Source: Ectopseudomonas mendocina (lineage in GTDB: Bacteria > Pseudomonadota > Gammaproteobacteria > Pseudomonadales > Pseudomonadaceae). From it: a DNA stretch of 64,000 bases. Made by a program: the position numbers and the translations under genes. The DNA lies in contig NZ_SCFY01000010.1 in the NCBI RefSeq assembly GCF_007049795.1, positions 124,001 through 188,000 on the forward strand. Reading direction: 5' to 3'. Position 1 is the first letter of the stretch, and each line of letters starts with the position of its first letter. The notes under the pieces are model-generated. The model had not been told where the DNA came from. It did no database searches and worked only from the letters and a program-made list of their open reading frames with translations. This document shows positions 8,753 to 17,759 of this stretch, piece by piece.

Positions 8753-9595
8753 TCAGCTGTCGAGCAGCTCGATACGGTCGTCGTGGATGCGGATCAGCCC
8801 CTGCTTGTAGAGGCCACCGATGGCCTTCTTGAAGTTGCCCTTGCTGACCCGGAAATGCTCGGAGATCAGTTCCGGCGGGCTCTTGTCACCCAGCGCCAAC
8901 ACGCCACCCTGCGCACGCAGGCGTTCGATGATCTGCTCGGCCAGGCCGCTGGCGGCTTCATGACCGATGGGCTGCAGGCTCAGGCTGATCTTGCCGTCGG
9001 CGCGCAGCTCCTTGATGTAGCCCTTCTCGCGCATGCCACTGCGGATGAACTTGAACAGCTCGTTCTTGTGGATCAGGCCCCAGTGCTTGCCGTCGATGAT
9101 GGCCTTGAAGCCGAGATCAGTACGCTCGACCACCAGTAGGTCGACTTCCTGGCCGACCTGGTAGTTGGCCGGCACCTTGTCCAGGTGGCGATCCAGGCGC
9201 GCGGTGGCGGTGAGGCGGCGGGTGCGTTTGTCCAGATAGAGGTAGATCACGCAGTAGTCGCCGATCTGCAGCGGGCGCTTCTCTTCGGAATGCGGCAGCA
9301 GCAGGTCCTTGGGCAGGCCCCAGTCGAAGAACAGGCCGACGCGGTTGATGTCCACCACCTTGAGGCTGGCGAACTCACCGAGCTGGATCTTCGGTTTCAG
9401 GGTAGTGGCGATCAGCTTGTCTTCGCTGTCGAGGTAGAGGAACACGTTGAGCCAGTCCTCGACTTCGCTCGGCGTGTCCTTGGGGATGTAGCGCTTGGGC
9501 AGGAGGATTTCGCCGTCCGCACCACCGTCCAGGTACAGACCGAAGTCGGTGTGCTTGACCACCTGCAAAGAATTCATCCGCCCAATCAAGGCCAT
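8753..9595 (-). CDS. CvfB-like S1 RNA-binding protein
   Basis: A 280-residue cytoplasmic protein made of consecutive S1-like OB folds (residues about 1-60, 70-130, 145-210) followed by a winged helix domain (about 225-280: VSKGNFKKAIGGLYKQGLI). This domain order matches the CvfB/YitL family, known from the pneumococcal and staphylococcal proteins as RNA-binding virulence regulators; its role in Pseudomonas is not established. The start MALIGRMNSLQVV is well placed. It lies just upstream of the tRNA-Thr promoter on the same strand and is probably a separate unit. Confidence 0.85.
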   Translation of the reverse strand: MALIGRMNSLQVVKHTDFGLYLDGGADGEILLPKRYIPKDTPSEVEDWLNVFLYLDSEDKLIATTLKPKIQLGEFASLKVVDINRVGLFFDWGLPKDLLLPHSEEKRPLQIGDYCVIYLYLDKRTRRLTATARLDRHLDKVPANYQVGQEVDLLVVERTDLGFKAIIDGKHWGLIHKNELFKFIRSGMREKGYIKELRADGKISLSLQPIGHEAASGLAEQIIERLRAQGGVLALGDKSPPELISEHFRVSKGNFKKAIGGLYKQGLIRIHDDRIELLDS

Positions 9596-9835
9596 CGCGT
9601 TTCACCTCACCAAAACAGCCGGCCATTCTACCCGAGTTAATCCTCGACCGGGCTGACGGTGTGGCGAATCGACGGCCGGTCGACTGGTGGCGTAAGTAAC
9701 TGAGAAACAAGCCATAAATTGTCGCGAAAAGCCGCCCATGCGCGGCGTTATGGTATTCATCATGGCGATTAACCAAGCAGAAAGAGACTGCTTGAGGCAT
9801 AATGGCCGGCCGCCCATCTGAAAGAGATCAAGGTC

Positions 9836-10027
9836 ATGGCCACCCTGCGCGTGAAGTCCTCCTCCAGCAAAGTCAGCAAACCCGCCCCTGCCGTGGAAAC
9901 CCGCGAGTCCATCGAGGCGCAGATTGCTGCCTTCCTGCAGGGCGGCGGCGAGATCCAGCAGATCGCCAAGGGCGTCAGCGGCCAGACTTACGGCGGCACT
10001 CGCCAGATCACCATCAGCAAGAAGTGA
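9836..10027 (+). CDS. Small conserved protein (63 residues)
   Basis: A short basic protein beginning MATLRVKSSSSKVSKP, with an amphipathic helix (ESIEAQIAAFLQGGGEIQQI) and a C-terminal motif GQTYGGTRQITI ending KK. The repeated basic ends and compact size look like a nucleic-acid-associated or ribosome-associated factor, but this is inference; I do not recognise a named family. The start follows GAAAGAGATCAAGGTC, an AAGG-type ribosome site 5 bases upstream. It is flanked by opposite-strand genes and so is expressed alone. Confidence 0.75.
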   Translation: MATLRVKSSSSKVSKPAPAVETRESIEAQIAAFLQGGGEIQQIAKGVSGQTYGGTRQITISKK

Positions 10028-10072
10028 TCGCCTCGGGTGCGCGATGCGCACCCAGCCTCTCCCCCTCCTGCT

Positions 10073-11218
10073 TTACTCGCTCGCCAGCCCCAGGCGCAGC
10101 AACTGCCCTTTCGGCGCATCCGTCAGCACATAGATATAGCCGTCCGGCCCCTGCCGTACGTCGCGTACCCGTGCGTTCAGCGACTCAAGCAAACGTTCCT
10201 CATGCACGATTTTGTCGCCGTCGAGCTGCAGGCGAATCAGCGCCTGACCGGAGAGCGCACCGATGAACAGGTTGTGCTGCCAGGCCAGGAAACGCTCGGC
10301 ATCGTAGAACGCCATGCCGCTGATGGCCGGTGATTTTTCCCAGACATGATGCGGCGGTTCGGTGCCCTCCACGGTTTTGCCCTTGGCCTCGGGAATCGCC
10401 AGCATCGAATAGTTGATGCCATGCGTCGCCAGCGGCCAGCCGTAGTTCTTGCCGGCCTCGGGAATGTTGATTTCGTCGCCACCACGTGGGCCGTGTTCAT
10501 GGGTCCACAAGCGGCCACTCCAGGGATTGAGTGCCGCGCCCTGCTGATTGCGATGGCCGTAGGACCAGATTTCCTTGCGCGCGCCGTCGCGGCTGGTGAA
10601 GGGGTTGTCCTCAGGAATGCGCCCGTCCGGGAAGATCCGCACCAGCTTGCCTTGCAGCTTGTCGAGGTCCTGCGCGGTAGGGCGATTGTTGTTGTCGCCC
10701 AGTGCGATGAACAGGTGGCCGTCACGGTCGAACACCAGCCGCGAGCCGAAGTGCGTGCCGCTGGACAGCTTGGGTTGCTGGCGGAAGATCACCTCGAAGC
10801 CTTCCAACGCCAAGGCATCGGCCGACAGCTTGCCGCGCCCTACGGCCGTACCTGCGGCGCCGTCGCCCTCCTCGGCGTAGGACAGATAGACCAGGCGATC
10901 CTTGGCGAAGTCCGGCGACAACACCACGTCGAGCAAGCCACCCTGGCCAACGGCGAACACCTTGGGCACGCCGCGCAGTGGTTCGGACACTTCGCCCTCG
11001 GCACTTACCCGACGCAAGGCGCCTGGCCGTTCGCTCACCAGATACCCCTGCCCCTCCGGTAGAAAGGCGACGGCCCAGGGGTTGGCCAGACCTTCAGCGA
11101 CGGTGTGAACGCTCAGCGGCCCCAGCTCGGAGCTCAGTTGCCGATCTTCGGCGAAGCTGTACTGGTAACCGAACAGGGCGACCAGGCCGAGGGCTGCGAG
11201 GGGTTTCAGGCGCGGCAT
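10073..11218 (-). CDS. PQQ-dependent sugar dehydrogenase (aldose dehydrogenase type)
   Basis: A 381-residue secreted protein with a signal peptide ending near YSFAEDRQL. The body is a six-bladed beta-propeller of the soluble glucose/aldose dehydrogenase (YliI/Asd) family: the motifs LANPWAVAFLPEGQ (residues about 48-62), the metal/cofactor segment GDNNNRPTAQ (about 210) and WTHEHGPRGGDE are characteristic. These enzymes oxidise aldose sugars in the periplasm using PQQ. The start at 11218 has a GGAGACG ribosome site; the upstream in-frame codon lacks one. No PQQ synthesis genes are in the window. Confidence 0.9.
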   Translation of the reverse strand: MPRLKPLAALGLVALFGYQYSFAEDRQLSSELGPLSVHTVAEGLANPWAVAFLPEGQGYLVSERPGALRRVSAEGEVSEPLRGVPKVFAVGQGGLLDVVLSPDFAKDRLVYLSYAEEGDGAAGTAVGRGKLSADALALEGFEVIFRQQPKLSSGTHFGSRLVFDRDGHLFIALGDNNNRPTAQDLDKLQGKLVRIFPDGRIPEDNPFTSRDGARKEIWSYGHRNQQGAALNPWSGRLWTHEHGPRGGDEINIPEAGKNYGWPLATHGINYSMLAIPEAKGKTVEGTEPPHHVWEKSPAISGMAFYDAERFLAWQHNLFIGALSGQALIRLQLDGDKIVHEERLLESLNARVRDVRQGPDGYIYVLTDAPKGQLLRLGLASE

Positions 11219-11301
11219 CGTAGCGTCTCCAGGCGTCAGACAAGCGGCCATAGTGCAACAGCCCCCGAGCCGTGGCAGCCCCGTAAAAGTTTCCTCAGGT
11301 T

Positions 11302-12027
11302 TCAGTCCGTCAGGTAACGCTGCTCGATACGCTGGTATTCGCCGGACTCACGCAGCAGGCGTAGCCCCTCGTCGAAGCGCCGACGTTGTTCATCCCGGCG
11401 AAAGCCGACGCGGTATGACGTCGGCGGAAATATCTCGAACCAGGCCAGTGGCTGGGTGACGTCGACCTGGTCGTTCACCTCACGATCCAGGTAGCGGATG
11501 ATGCGCTTGTCGCCCACCACCACATCGGTACGGCCGCTGTAGAGCAGGCGGTTGCGATTGATCTGCAGCGCCTCCTCGCGGTAGCGCGGGTTGTTCATGG
11601 CCATGCGCTCGAACTCGGGGCCCATGAGCAGTCGTGCACGCTGGAAGGCACTGACCGCGTACTGGCCGAGGTCGGAAATCTGCTCGATGTGATAACCGCG
11701 TTTGGCCAATGCCACTGCCACGTTCTGATAATGGATGTAGACGTCCGAATAGAAGGCCTGCACGCCACTGCGCTCATGAGTGGTGGTGATGGCGTCGATC
11801 TCACCACGGCGCAGCATCAGGTGCAGACGCTCCATGGGCGCGTAATAGGCGGTCAACTCAAAACCGGCATTGCGCGCAGCACGCTCCACCAGCTCATATT
11901 CCAGGCCGCGCGGCTCACCTTCGTAGACATAAGGCGGCTTGTGCGTACCAAAGCCGACATGCAGCACCTCGGCCGCAACCGTTGAGCTCAGGCACGCCAG
12001 CATCAATCCCAGCCACCATCTGACCAT
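11302..12027 (-). CDS. Periplasmic substrate-binding protein (SBP_bac_3 type)
   Basis: A 241-residue secreted protein with a signal peptide MVRWWLGLMLACLSSTVAAE. The remainder is one type II periplasmic-binding fold related to amino-acid-binding proteins: VGFGTHKPPYVYE opens the first lobe, followed by MLRRGEIDAITT and the closing FDEGLRLLRESGEYQRI. No transporter permease or ATPase lies next to it, as is common for the stand-alone members in Pseudomonas, so the ligand and whether it feeds a transporter are unknown. Confidence 0.85.
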   Translation of the reverse strand: MVRWWLGLMLACLSSTVAAEVLHVGFGTHKPPYVYEGEPRGLEYELVERAARNAGFELTAYYAPMERLHLMLRRGEIDAITTTHERSGVQAFYSDVYIHYQNVAVALAKRGYHIEQISDLGQYAVSAFQRARLLMGPEFERMAMNNPRYREEALQINRNRLLYSGRTDVVVGDKRIIRYLDREVNDQVDVTQPLAWFEIFPPTSYRVGFRRDEQRRRFDEGLRLLRESGEYQRIEQRYLTD

Positions 12028-12174
12028 CGTCTACCTCGTTATCGGACCCGCCAGAGCATAGACGCCTGACCACCGTCATAACCAGAGTGGATGCCGGCTG
12101 ATTCATTCCGCTTTGCCCTATCGAGGCTAGACTGGCTGCACGCATTTTACGCCTGCCTTCAGGAGACCAAGACC

Positions 12175-13152
12175 ATGATCAAAGCCGAATACCAACAGCG
12201 CGGCCCGGTACCGCAAGACGTGATCAGCGCAGTGCCACTGCAACTGCCGGAGCCCGCTGCCGGGCAGGTGCGGGTCAAGGTATTGGCTGCACCGATCAAC
12301 CCGTCCGACGTACTGACCCTGACCGGCGCCTACGGCATGCTGCCGCCACTGCCGGCCGTGGGCGGTAACGAAGGCGTCGGCAAGGTCGAGGCACTTGGTG
12401 AAGGCGTCAGCAACTTCAAGGTCGGCCAGACCGTGTTGCTGCCGGTCGGCTGCGGTACCTGGGTCACGGCCCTGAACGCCCCGGCCGAGAAACTCATCCC
12501 GCTGCCGGATGCCGACCCGCTGCAACTGGCCATGCTTACCGTCAACCCGCCAACCGCCTCGCTGCTGCTCAGCGAGTTCGTCGACCTCAAGCCAGGCGAT
12601 TGGGTGATCCAGAACGCCGCCAACTCGGGTGTCGGCAGCTACCTGATTCAGCTGGCCAAGCTGCGCGGTTTCAAGACCATCAACGTGGTGCGCCGTGATT
12701 CGGCCATTGCCGCTGTCGAGGCCGAGGGCGGTGACCTGGTGCTGGTCGATGGCCCGGACCTGGCCAAGCGCGTGCGCGCAGCCACTGGCGGCGCTGAAGT
12801 CCGCCTGGGTATCGACGCGGTCGGTGGCGTCAGCACCGACAACCTGGCAGCGGCCCTGGCCAACGGCGGCGTGCTGGTGAACTACGGCATGATGAGTGGA
12901 CAGGCTTGCCAGGTATCGCCGGCCTCGTTCGTGTTCCGTGACGTGACCCTGCGCGGTTTCTGGCTGGCCAAGTGGTTCCAGCAGGCCAGCCCGGCGCATC
13001 AGATGAAGGTATTCGGCGAGCTGGTGCAACTGATCGCCAGCGGCAAACTGAAGACTCGCGTCGCGGCGACTTATGACCTGGAGCACATCAAGGACGCCGT
13101 AGCCGCTGCCGCCAGCGGCGAGCGTGATGGCAAGATTCTGCTGGTGCCCTGA
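12175..13152 (+). CDS. Zinc-free MDR reductase, enoyl thioester reductase-like
   Basis: A 325-residue medium-chain dehydrogenase/reductase. The N-terminal GroES-like part has PINPSDVLTLTGAYG (about 41-55) and the nucleotide-binding domain has NAANSGVGSYLIQLAKLRG (about 144-162), which match the 2-enoyl thioester reductase (ETR/MECR) group that reduces trans-2-enoyl thioesters with NADPH. No structural zinc cysteines are visible. The start MIKAEYQQRGPV follows GGAGACCAAGACC, a GGAG ribosome site. It stands alone; other quinone-oxidoreductase-like reactions remain possible. Confidence 0.82.
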   Translation: MIKAEYQQRGPVPQDVISAVPLQLPEPAAGQVRVKVLAAPINPSDVLTLTGAYGMLPPLPAVGGNEGVGKVEALGEGVSNFKVGQTVLLPVGCGTWVTALNAPAEKLIPLPDADPLQLAMLTVNPPTASLLLSEFVDLKPGDWVIQNAANSGVGSYLIQLAKLRGFKTINVVRRDSAIAAVEAEGGDLVLVDGPDLAKRVRAATGGAEVRLGIDAVGGVSTDNLAAALANGGVLVNYGMMSGQACQVSPASFVFRDVTLRGFWLAKWFQQASPAHQMKVFGELVQLIASGKLKTRVAATYDLEHIKDAVAAAASGERDGKILLVP

Positions 13153-13566
13153 TGCTGTGGGTGATTGCTGCGCGCAGCTCACCCTGACTCCGACATTCAA
13201 ACGGTGCGTCCACCTGCTAAAGGCGCACCGTTCACCGGCCCACCGTGATAACGCGGCCCGCTTCTCATGCACATCAATGCGCCCTGCATGCGCTGCATTG
13301 GCGCCATCCTCCTGGGCCTGAACCCGGCTTACGGATATCCATGTCCTTGGCGCAACACGCCTGCAGCCACGCCCTCGTTCTATGCAAGCCAATGTCGGCA
13401 GACGCCACTCAAGCTGATAGCCGGCAGACATAAGGCAGAGGGCTTTATTCCGTGCTAGAACAATGGAGCCGGTCATCTTTTGACCAATGCCCGACTGACT
13501 GGCAATGTAAGCCTGTAATTCATCGAATTGGACGCTCACACCGCCGCGAGGCGGGGGGAGATGGCT
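13153..13566. other. Intergenic gap, no gene supported
   Basis: These 414 bases separate the enoyl thioester reductase from the MHYT protein. Short forward reading frames exist but have no ribosome sites and irregular codon use. I see only a small CCGCC/GGCGG stem just before the next start and no clear promoter, terminator or RNA gene. Confidence 0.5.
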
Positions 13567-15747
13567 ATGGAAGGACTCTCGATCCGCTTTCTTGTCGATA
13601 TGCCCGAACAGGGACGGCTCCTGCTCGATTGCCAACACGATCCCCGGCTCGTGGCCCTCTCGTACGTCATCGCCAGCGTCGGCAGCCTGAGTACACTGAC
13701 CATCGCCCGGCATCTGGACCAGGTGCAAAGACGCAGCATGCGTCTGATCTGGGGCCTGCTCGGCGGGCTGTGCCTGGCGGGCGCGATCTGGTCCATGCAC
13801 TTCATCGGCATGCTGGCGTTCCAGGCGCCTGTCGCCATTCGCTACGAGCTTGCCACCACGGTGCTGTCGCTGTTGGTGGCCCTGGCCGCTGCCCTTCTCG
13901 CCGTTTATTACATGGTCATGCCGCGCCCCGGCCTGAGCAGACAGTTACTGGCCGCCAGCATCATCGGCCTGGGTATCAGCGCCATGCACTACAGCGGTAT
14001 GGCGGCGATCCGCTCGGATGCTCAGGCCTACTACCACGGCGGCCTGTTCACCCTGTCCATCGTCATCGCCATCAGCGCCAGCTTCGCCGCGCTGCTGCTC
14101 AACCGCTATGTACGCCATGGCTCGCCGCGTCGACAGCGCTGGATGAAATATTCGGCAGCGCTGGTGATGGGCGCGGCCATTGCCTCGATGCACTACACCG
14201 GCATGAGCGCGCTCAACCTGGTGGTGCCGGACGGCACTGCACTGCAATTGCGCAGCGCCGACAATAGCGTGCAACTGGTGCTGATCGTCGCCTCCATCAC
14301 CCTGCTGATTCTCGGCCTGAGCCTGGCCGCAGCCTGGGCCGGACGCAAGCTCGACGACAAGGAGCGCGACCTGCAGCGGGTCAACACCTTGCTGGTGCAG
14401 CTCGATCAGGCCAAGGCCTCGCTTGAGCAAGTGGCGCATATCGACCCACTGACCGAGCTGCTCAACCGCCGTGGCTTCAACCGGGTTTTCGCTGCCACCC
14501 TGGAGGAGCACGCGGTGACCGGCCGCAGCCTGGCGGTGATGTTTCTCGATGTCGATCACTTCAAGCGCATCAACGACAGCCTTGGCCACGATGCCGGCGA
14601 CGAACTGCTACGCGTGGTGGCACAGCGCATCCGCAGCGCGTTGCGTGAGCGCGACATCATCGCGCGCTTCGGCGGCGACGAGTTCTGCGTGATCGCCAGC
14701 CTCGACAGCACTGCCGACCCACGCGCCCTGGCCGCGCGCATGCTGGAGCACATGAAGGAGCCAATTGGCCTGGCCGGGCGCGAGATCGTGATGACCACCA
14801 GCGTCGGCATCAGCCTGTTCCCACAGGACGGCAGCAGCACCGACGAACTGCTCAAACATGCCGATCTGGCGCTGTATCAATCCAAGGGCAGCGGCCGCAA
14901 CGTGGTGCACTTCTTCAACCCACACCTCAAGCAGAAGGCTTCCTTCGAGCTGCAACTGGAAGAAGACCTGCGCCATGCCCTACAACAGGACAACGGGCTG
15001 CTCCTCTACTACCAGCCGATCATCGATCTGCGCAGCGGCGCGCTAAGCAAGCTCGAAGCCCTGGTGCGCTGGCATCACCCGCAGCACGGCCTGCTCACAC
15101 CGGAGCGCTTCATCGCCATTGCCGAGGCCAACGGTTTCATCGACCTGCTCGACAGTTGGGTGCTGCGCCGCGCCTGCCTGGACCTCAACAGCCTCGATCA
15201 CATGGGCTATCCAGGGCTGAAGATCGCGGTCAACTGCTCGGCCCTGAACCTGGCCAACGACCAGTTGCCTGGACGCATCGAGCAGTTGTTGAACGCAACC
15301 CGCTGCCCCGCGCACTGCCTGGAACTGGAGGTAACCGAGAGCGCGCTGCTGAGCAACATCAACCGCGCCATCGGCCTGCTGGAAGACATCCGCGCGCTGG
15401 GCGTCAGCCTGTCCATCGACGACTTCGGCACCGGCTATTCCTCGCTCGCCTACCTGCGCCGCTTACCGCTGGATACGCTGAAGGTCGACCGCTCCTTCAT
15501 CCAGGACGTCGCCCACTCCAGTCAGGACCGCGAGATCGTCCACGCCATCATCGCCATGGCCCACGCCCTGCATCTGAAGGTCGTCGCCGAAGGCGTGGAA
15601 ACCGCCGAACAGCTGACGTTCCTGCAGGAGCGCGACTGCGACCAGGTGCAGGGCTATCTGTTCAGCAAACCGGTACCGCTGGATGAAATCGTCGTCCTCT
15701 TCCCACCGCATTACCGGCCGCTGGAGCGGGTCGGCACGCGGTTCTAG
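13567..15747 (+). CDS. MHYT-GGDEF-EAL cyclic-di-GMP turnover protein
   Basis: A 726-residue inner-membrane protein. Seven hydrophobic segments in residues 30-270 carry three MHYT-type motifs, SMHFIGM (about 76), AMHYSGM (about 138) and SMHYTGM (about 207), thought to bind copper and sense oxygen, CO or NO. A GGDEF domain follows with intact RFGGDEF (about 368), then an EAL domain with KLEALVRWHHP (about 494) and DDFGTGYSSL. Both catalytic signatures look intact, so either synthesis or breakdown of c-di-GMP is possible. I chose MEGLSIRF because its spacing to GGGGGGAG is 6 bases; the ATG two codons earlier abuts that site. This is the MucR/YkoW-like architecture. Confidence 0.93.
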   Translation: MEGLSIRFLVDMPEQGRLLLDCQHDPRLVALSYVIASVGSLSTLTIARHLDQVQRRSMRLIWGLLGGLCLAGAIWSMHFIGMLAFQAPVAIRYELATTVLSLLVALAAALLAVYYMVMPRPGLSRQLLAASIIGLGISAMHYSGMAAIRSDAQAYYHGGLFTLSIVIAISASFAALLLNRYVRHGSPRRQRWMKYSAALVMGAAIASMHYTGMSALNLVVPDGTALQLRSADNSVQLVLIVASITLLILGLSLAAAWAGRKLDDKERDLQRVNTLLVQLDQAKASLEQVAHIDPLTELLNRRGFNRVFAATLEEHAVTGRSLAVMFLDVDHFKRINDSLGHDAGDELLRVVAQRIRSALRERDIIARFGGDEFCVIASLDSTADPRALAARMLEHMKEPIGLAGREIVMTTSVGISLFPQDGSSTDELLKHADLALYQSKGSGRNVVHFFNPHLKQKASFELQLEEDLRHALQQDNGLLLYYQPIIDLRSGALSKLEALVRWHHPQHGLLTPERFIAIAEANGFIDLLDSWVLRRACLDLNSLDHMGYPGLKIAVNCSALNLANDQLPGRIEQLLNATRCPAHCLELEVTESALLSNINRAIGLLEDIRALGVSLSIDDFGTGYSSLAYLRRLPLDTLKVDRSFIQDVAHSSQDREIVHAIIAMAHALHLKVVAEGVETAEQLTFLQERDCDQVQGYLFSKPVPLDEIVVLFPPHYRPLERVGTRF

Positions 15748-15887
15748 GATCCAGAGGTAAACATCCGCTGCGCGCAGCGCCCCCTAACCAAACGCCGATA
15801 CTCCGTAGGGTGTGCCATGCGCACCGAGCCAAACACCCATCACCGGTCCAGCCACCCACCATGTGAATCGCGCTGCGCACAGCGCCC

Positions 15888-16679
15888 CTAGGTGCGCTGC
15901 TGCCACTGCGCCAACCAGCCGAGGCTGGCCTGCGTGCCCACCTCACCCGGTTTATATTCAGCGCCCAGCCAGCCGCTGTAACCGCTGTCACGTAACGCAC
16001 CGAGCAGCGCGGGGAACGCCAGCTCGCCGGTACCTGGCGCGCCGCGCCCCGGCACGTCGGCGAACTGCACATGACCGATGCGCCCGGCCAGCAAGCGCAT
16101 TCCTGCGGCCACGTCCAGCTCCTGACGCGCCATATGGTAGAGGTCGTACTGTGCGGCCAGATTCGGGTGATCCACCGCGCGCAGCAGCGTATCCAGATCC
16201 TCCGGCGTATTGATCAGGAAACCTGGCATGTCGATGGGGTTAATCGCCTCCACCAGCACGCGAATGCCCAACGCCGCGAAAGCCTCGGCGCTCTCGCGCA
16301 GGTTGGCGGCCAGGCAGTCCAGCGCCTGCTCGCGGCTCACGCTTTCAGCCAGGCGCCCGGGCAGCACGTTGATGCAGACCGGGCGCGCCATGGCGGCGTA
16401 GGTCAGCGCTTCCTGCAGCGCGGTGTCGAACTCCACCTGTCGCGCCGGCACGCTGGCCAGGCCGGGACCACCCGTCATCAGATCGCCCGCTGGCACGTTG
16501 ATCAGCACCAACGGCAGCGCGGTCAACTCCAGCACTTCTTTCAGGGCGACCGCTGGCAATTCGTAGGGGAACTGAACTTCCACACCCTCGAAACCCGCCG
16601 TCATCGCCGCTAGCACACGCTCGCGCAGTGGCAGCTCGGTGAATAGCATGGACAGGTTGGCAGCGATCTTCATGGGCAT
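15888..16679 (-). CDS. hyi: Hydroxypyruvate isomerase
   Basis: A 263-residue TIM-barrel enzyme that interconverts hydroxypyruvate and tartronate semialdehyde. Catalytic glutamates known in E. coli Hyi correspond to E144 (VLVEAINP) and E241 (GAEYKPG), and the metal-ligand region QYDLYHM is present at about 177-183. Its start overlaps the end of glxR by 10 bases on the same strand, so the two are translated from one message with glxR first. The usual partner gcl (glyoxylate carboligase) is not next door, which is unusual for this pair. Confidence 0.95.
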   Translation of the reverse strand: MPMKIAANLSMLFTELPLRERVLAAMTAGFEGVEVQFPYELPAVALKEVLELTALPLVLINVPAGDLMTGGPGLASVPARQVEFDTALQEALTYAAMARPVCINVLPGRLAESVSREQALDCLAANLRESAEAFAALGIRVLVEAINPIDMPGFLINTPEDLDTLLRAVDHPNLAAQYDLYHMARQELDVAAGMRLLAGRIGHVQFADVPGRGAPGTGELAFPALLGALRDSGYSGWLGAEYKPGEVGTQASLGWLAQWQQRT

Positions 16680-17560
16680 TGCTCCCGCAACATTTCCACC
16701 AGGGTAGCTGGGTCGCGCTCCAGATTGCCCTGGCTGCCGTGCAGGCGCATCAACTGTGCGGCCAGGCCACTCATGGGCGTGGCACTGCCCTGCTCACGGG
16801 ACAGTTTGACCGCCGTATCGAGGTCCTTGAGCAGCGTGCGCACGTGCCATTTGATCGGTTCGAACTGGCTGGCCGCCATCTGCGGCGCCAGAATCTGCAG
16901 CGGTTTGGAGTCGGCGAAACCTCCGGCCAGTGCTGGAGCGATCAGGCTGGCATCGACGCCAGAGCGTTCGGCCAACGCCACCATTTCGGCGATCACCAGG
17001 GCGTTGCAAGCGACGATCATCTGATTGCACACCTTGGTCACCTGCCCCGCGCCGACCTCGCCCATGCGCGTCAGGCGCTGGCCCAGGTGCGCGAGAATCG
17101 GGCGCACGCGCTCCACATCTTCTTCACGACCACCGGCCATGATCGCCAAGGTGCCGGCCTCGGCCCCTGGCGTACCGCCGGAAACCGGCGCATCCACCCA
17201 GCGCATACCGGTGCGCGCTTCCAGCTCAGCAGCCATCTCACGGGTAGCAGCCGGCTCCAGGCTGGAGAAATCCACGAGCAATTGCCCCGGCCGTGCCCCT
17301 TCGACGATCCCACCCGGGCCGAACACCACCTCGCGTACCACCTCGGTATTGGCCAGGCACAGCATCACCACATTTGCATCGCGGCACAGATCAGCGGGGT
17401 TCTCCACACGATGCGCACCCTGCTCGAGCAGCGACGTGCATTTGTCCGGCGTGCGGTTCCAGAGTGTCAGCGGGTAGCCGGCAGCGAGCAGACGGCGGGT
17501 CATCGGCAGACCCATGAGGCCGATACCGGCGAAGGCGATGGCGGGCAGTGAAGCGGTCAT
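16670..17560 (-). CDS. glxR: Tartronate semialdehyde reductase (2-hydroxy-3-oxopropionate reductase)
   Basis: A 296-residue beta-hydroxyacid dehydrogenase reducing tartronate semialdehyde to glycerate. The Rossmann motif FAGIGLMGLPM is at residues 10-20, the substrate-binding DAPVSGGTPGAEAGTLAIM at about 118-136, and the catalytic lysine in KVCNQMI at about 167. The start at 17560 has GGAG 7 bases upstream; a longer in-frame start lacks this. It leads the hyi operon and is divergent from a TonB receptor gene 199 bases away. Related 3-hydroxyisobutyrate dehydrogenases are similar, but the Hyi partner supports GlxR. Confidence 0.92.
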   Translation of the reverse strand: MTASLPAIAFAGIGLMGLPMTRRLLAAGYPLTLWNRTPDKCTSLLEQGAHRVENPADLCRDANVVMLCLANTEVVREVVFGPGGIVEGARPGQLLVDFSSLEPAATREMAAELEARTGMRWVDAPVSGGTPGAEAGTLAIMAGGREEDVERVRPILAHLGQRLTRMGEVGAGQVTKVCNQMIVACNALVIAEMVALAERSGVDASLIAPALAGGFADSKPLQILAPQMAASQFEPIKWHVRTLLKDLDTAVKLSREQGSATPMSGLAAQLMRLHGSQGNLERDPATLVEMLREQCP

Positions 17561-17715
17561 ACAAGGCTCCAGAGGCAGTGAAAAATCGATCAACCAATAC
17601 TAACCGCGACGGGGGCTTCGTCTGGAGTTTTCATCGATCAGTCCCGCGATCTCGGCCACAGACCTCAGCCCGCCTCCTCACAAAATACTTATGCGCATGA
17701 TTGATTTATACATTT

Positions 17716-17734
17716 AGTAATAATTATTATTAAT
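17716..17734 (+). promoter_or_regulatory. Fur box before second TonB receptor
   Basis: AGTAATAATTATTATTAAT matches about 12 of 19 bases of the Fur consensus and lies in a strikingly AT-rich 70-base stretch ending 25 bases before the receptor start. Overlapping copies are possible because the segment is a run of AAT/ATT units. Iron-dependent repression is inferred. Confidence 0.55.
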
Positions 17735-17759
17735 AAAATATAAAACGATAAGAGCCATC

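Noticed and set aside
12127..13800. A 557-residue reverse-strand reading frame
   Set aside because: It covers the enoyl thioester reductase gene and the next gene start antisense; composition is histidine/glutamine/alanine-rich as expected for shadow frames, with no recognisable domain or ribosome site.
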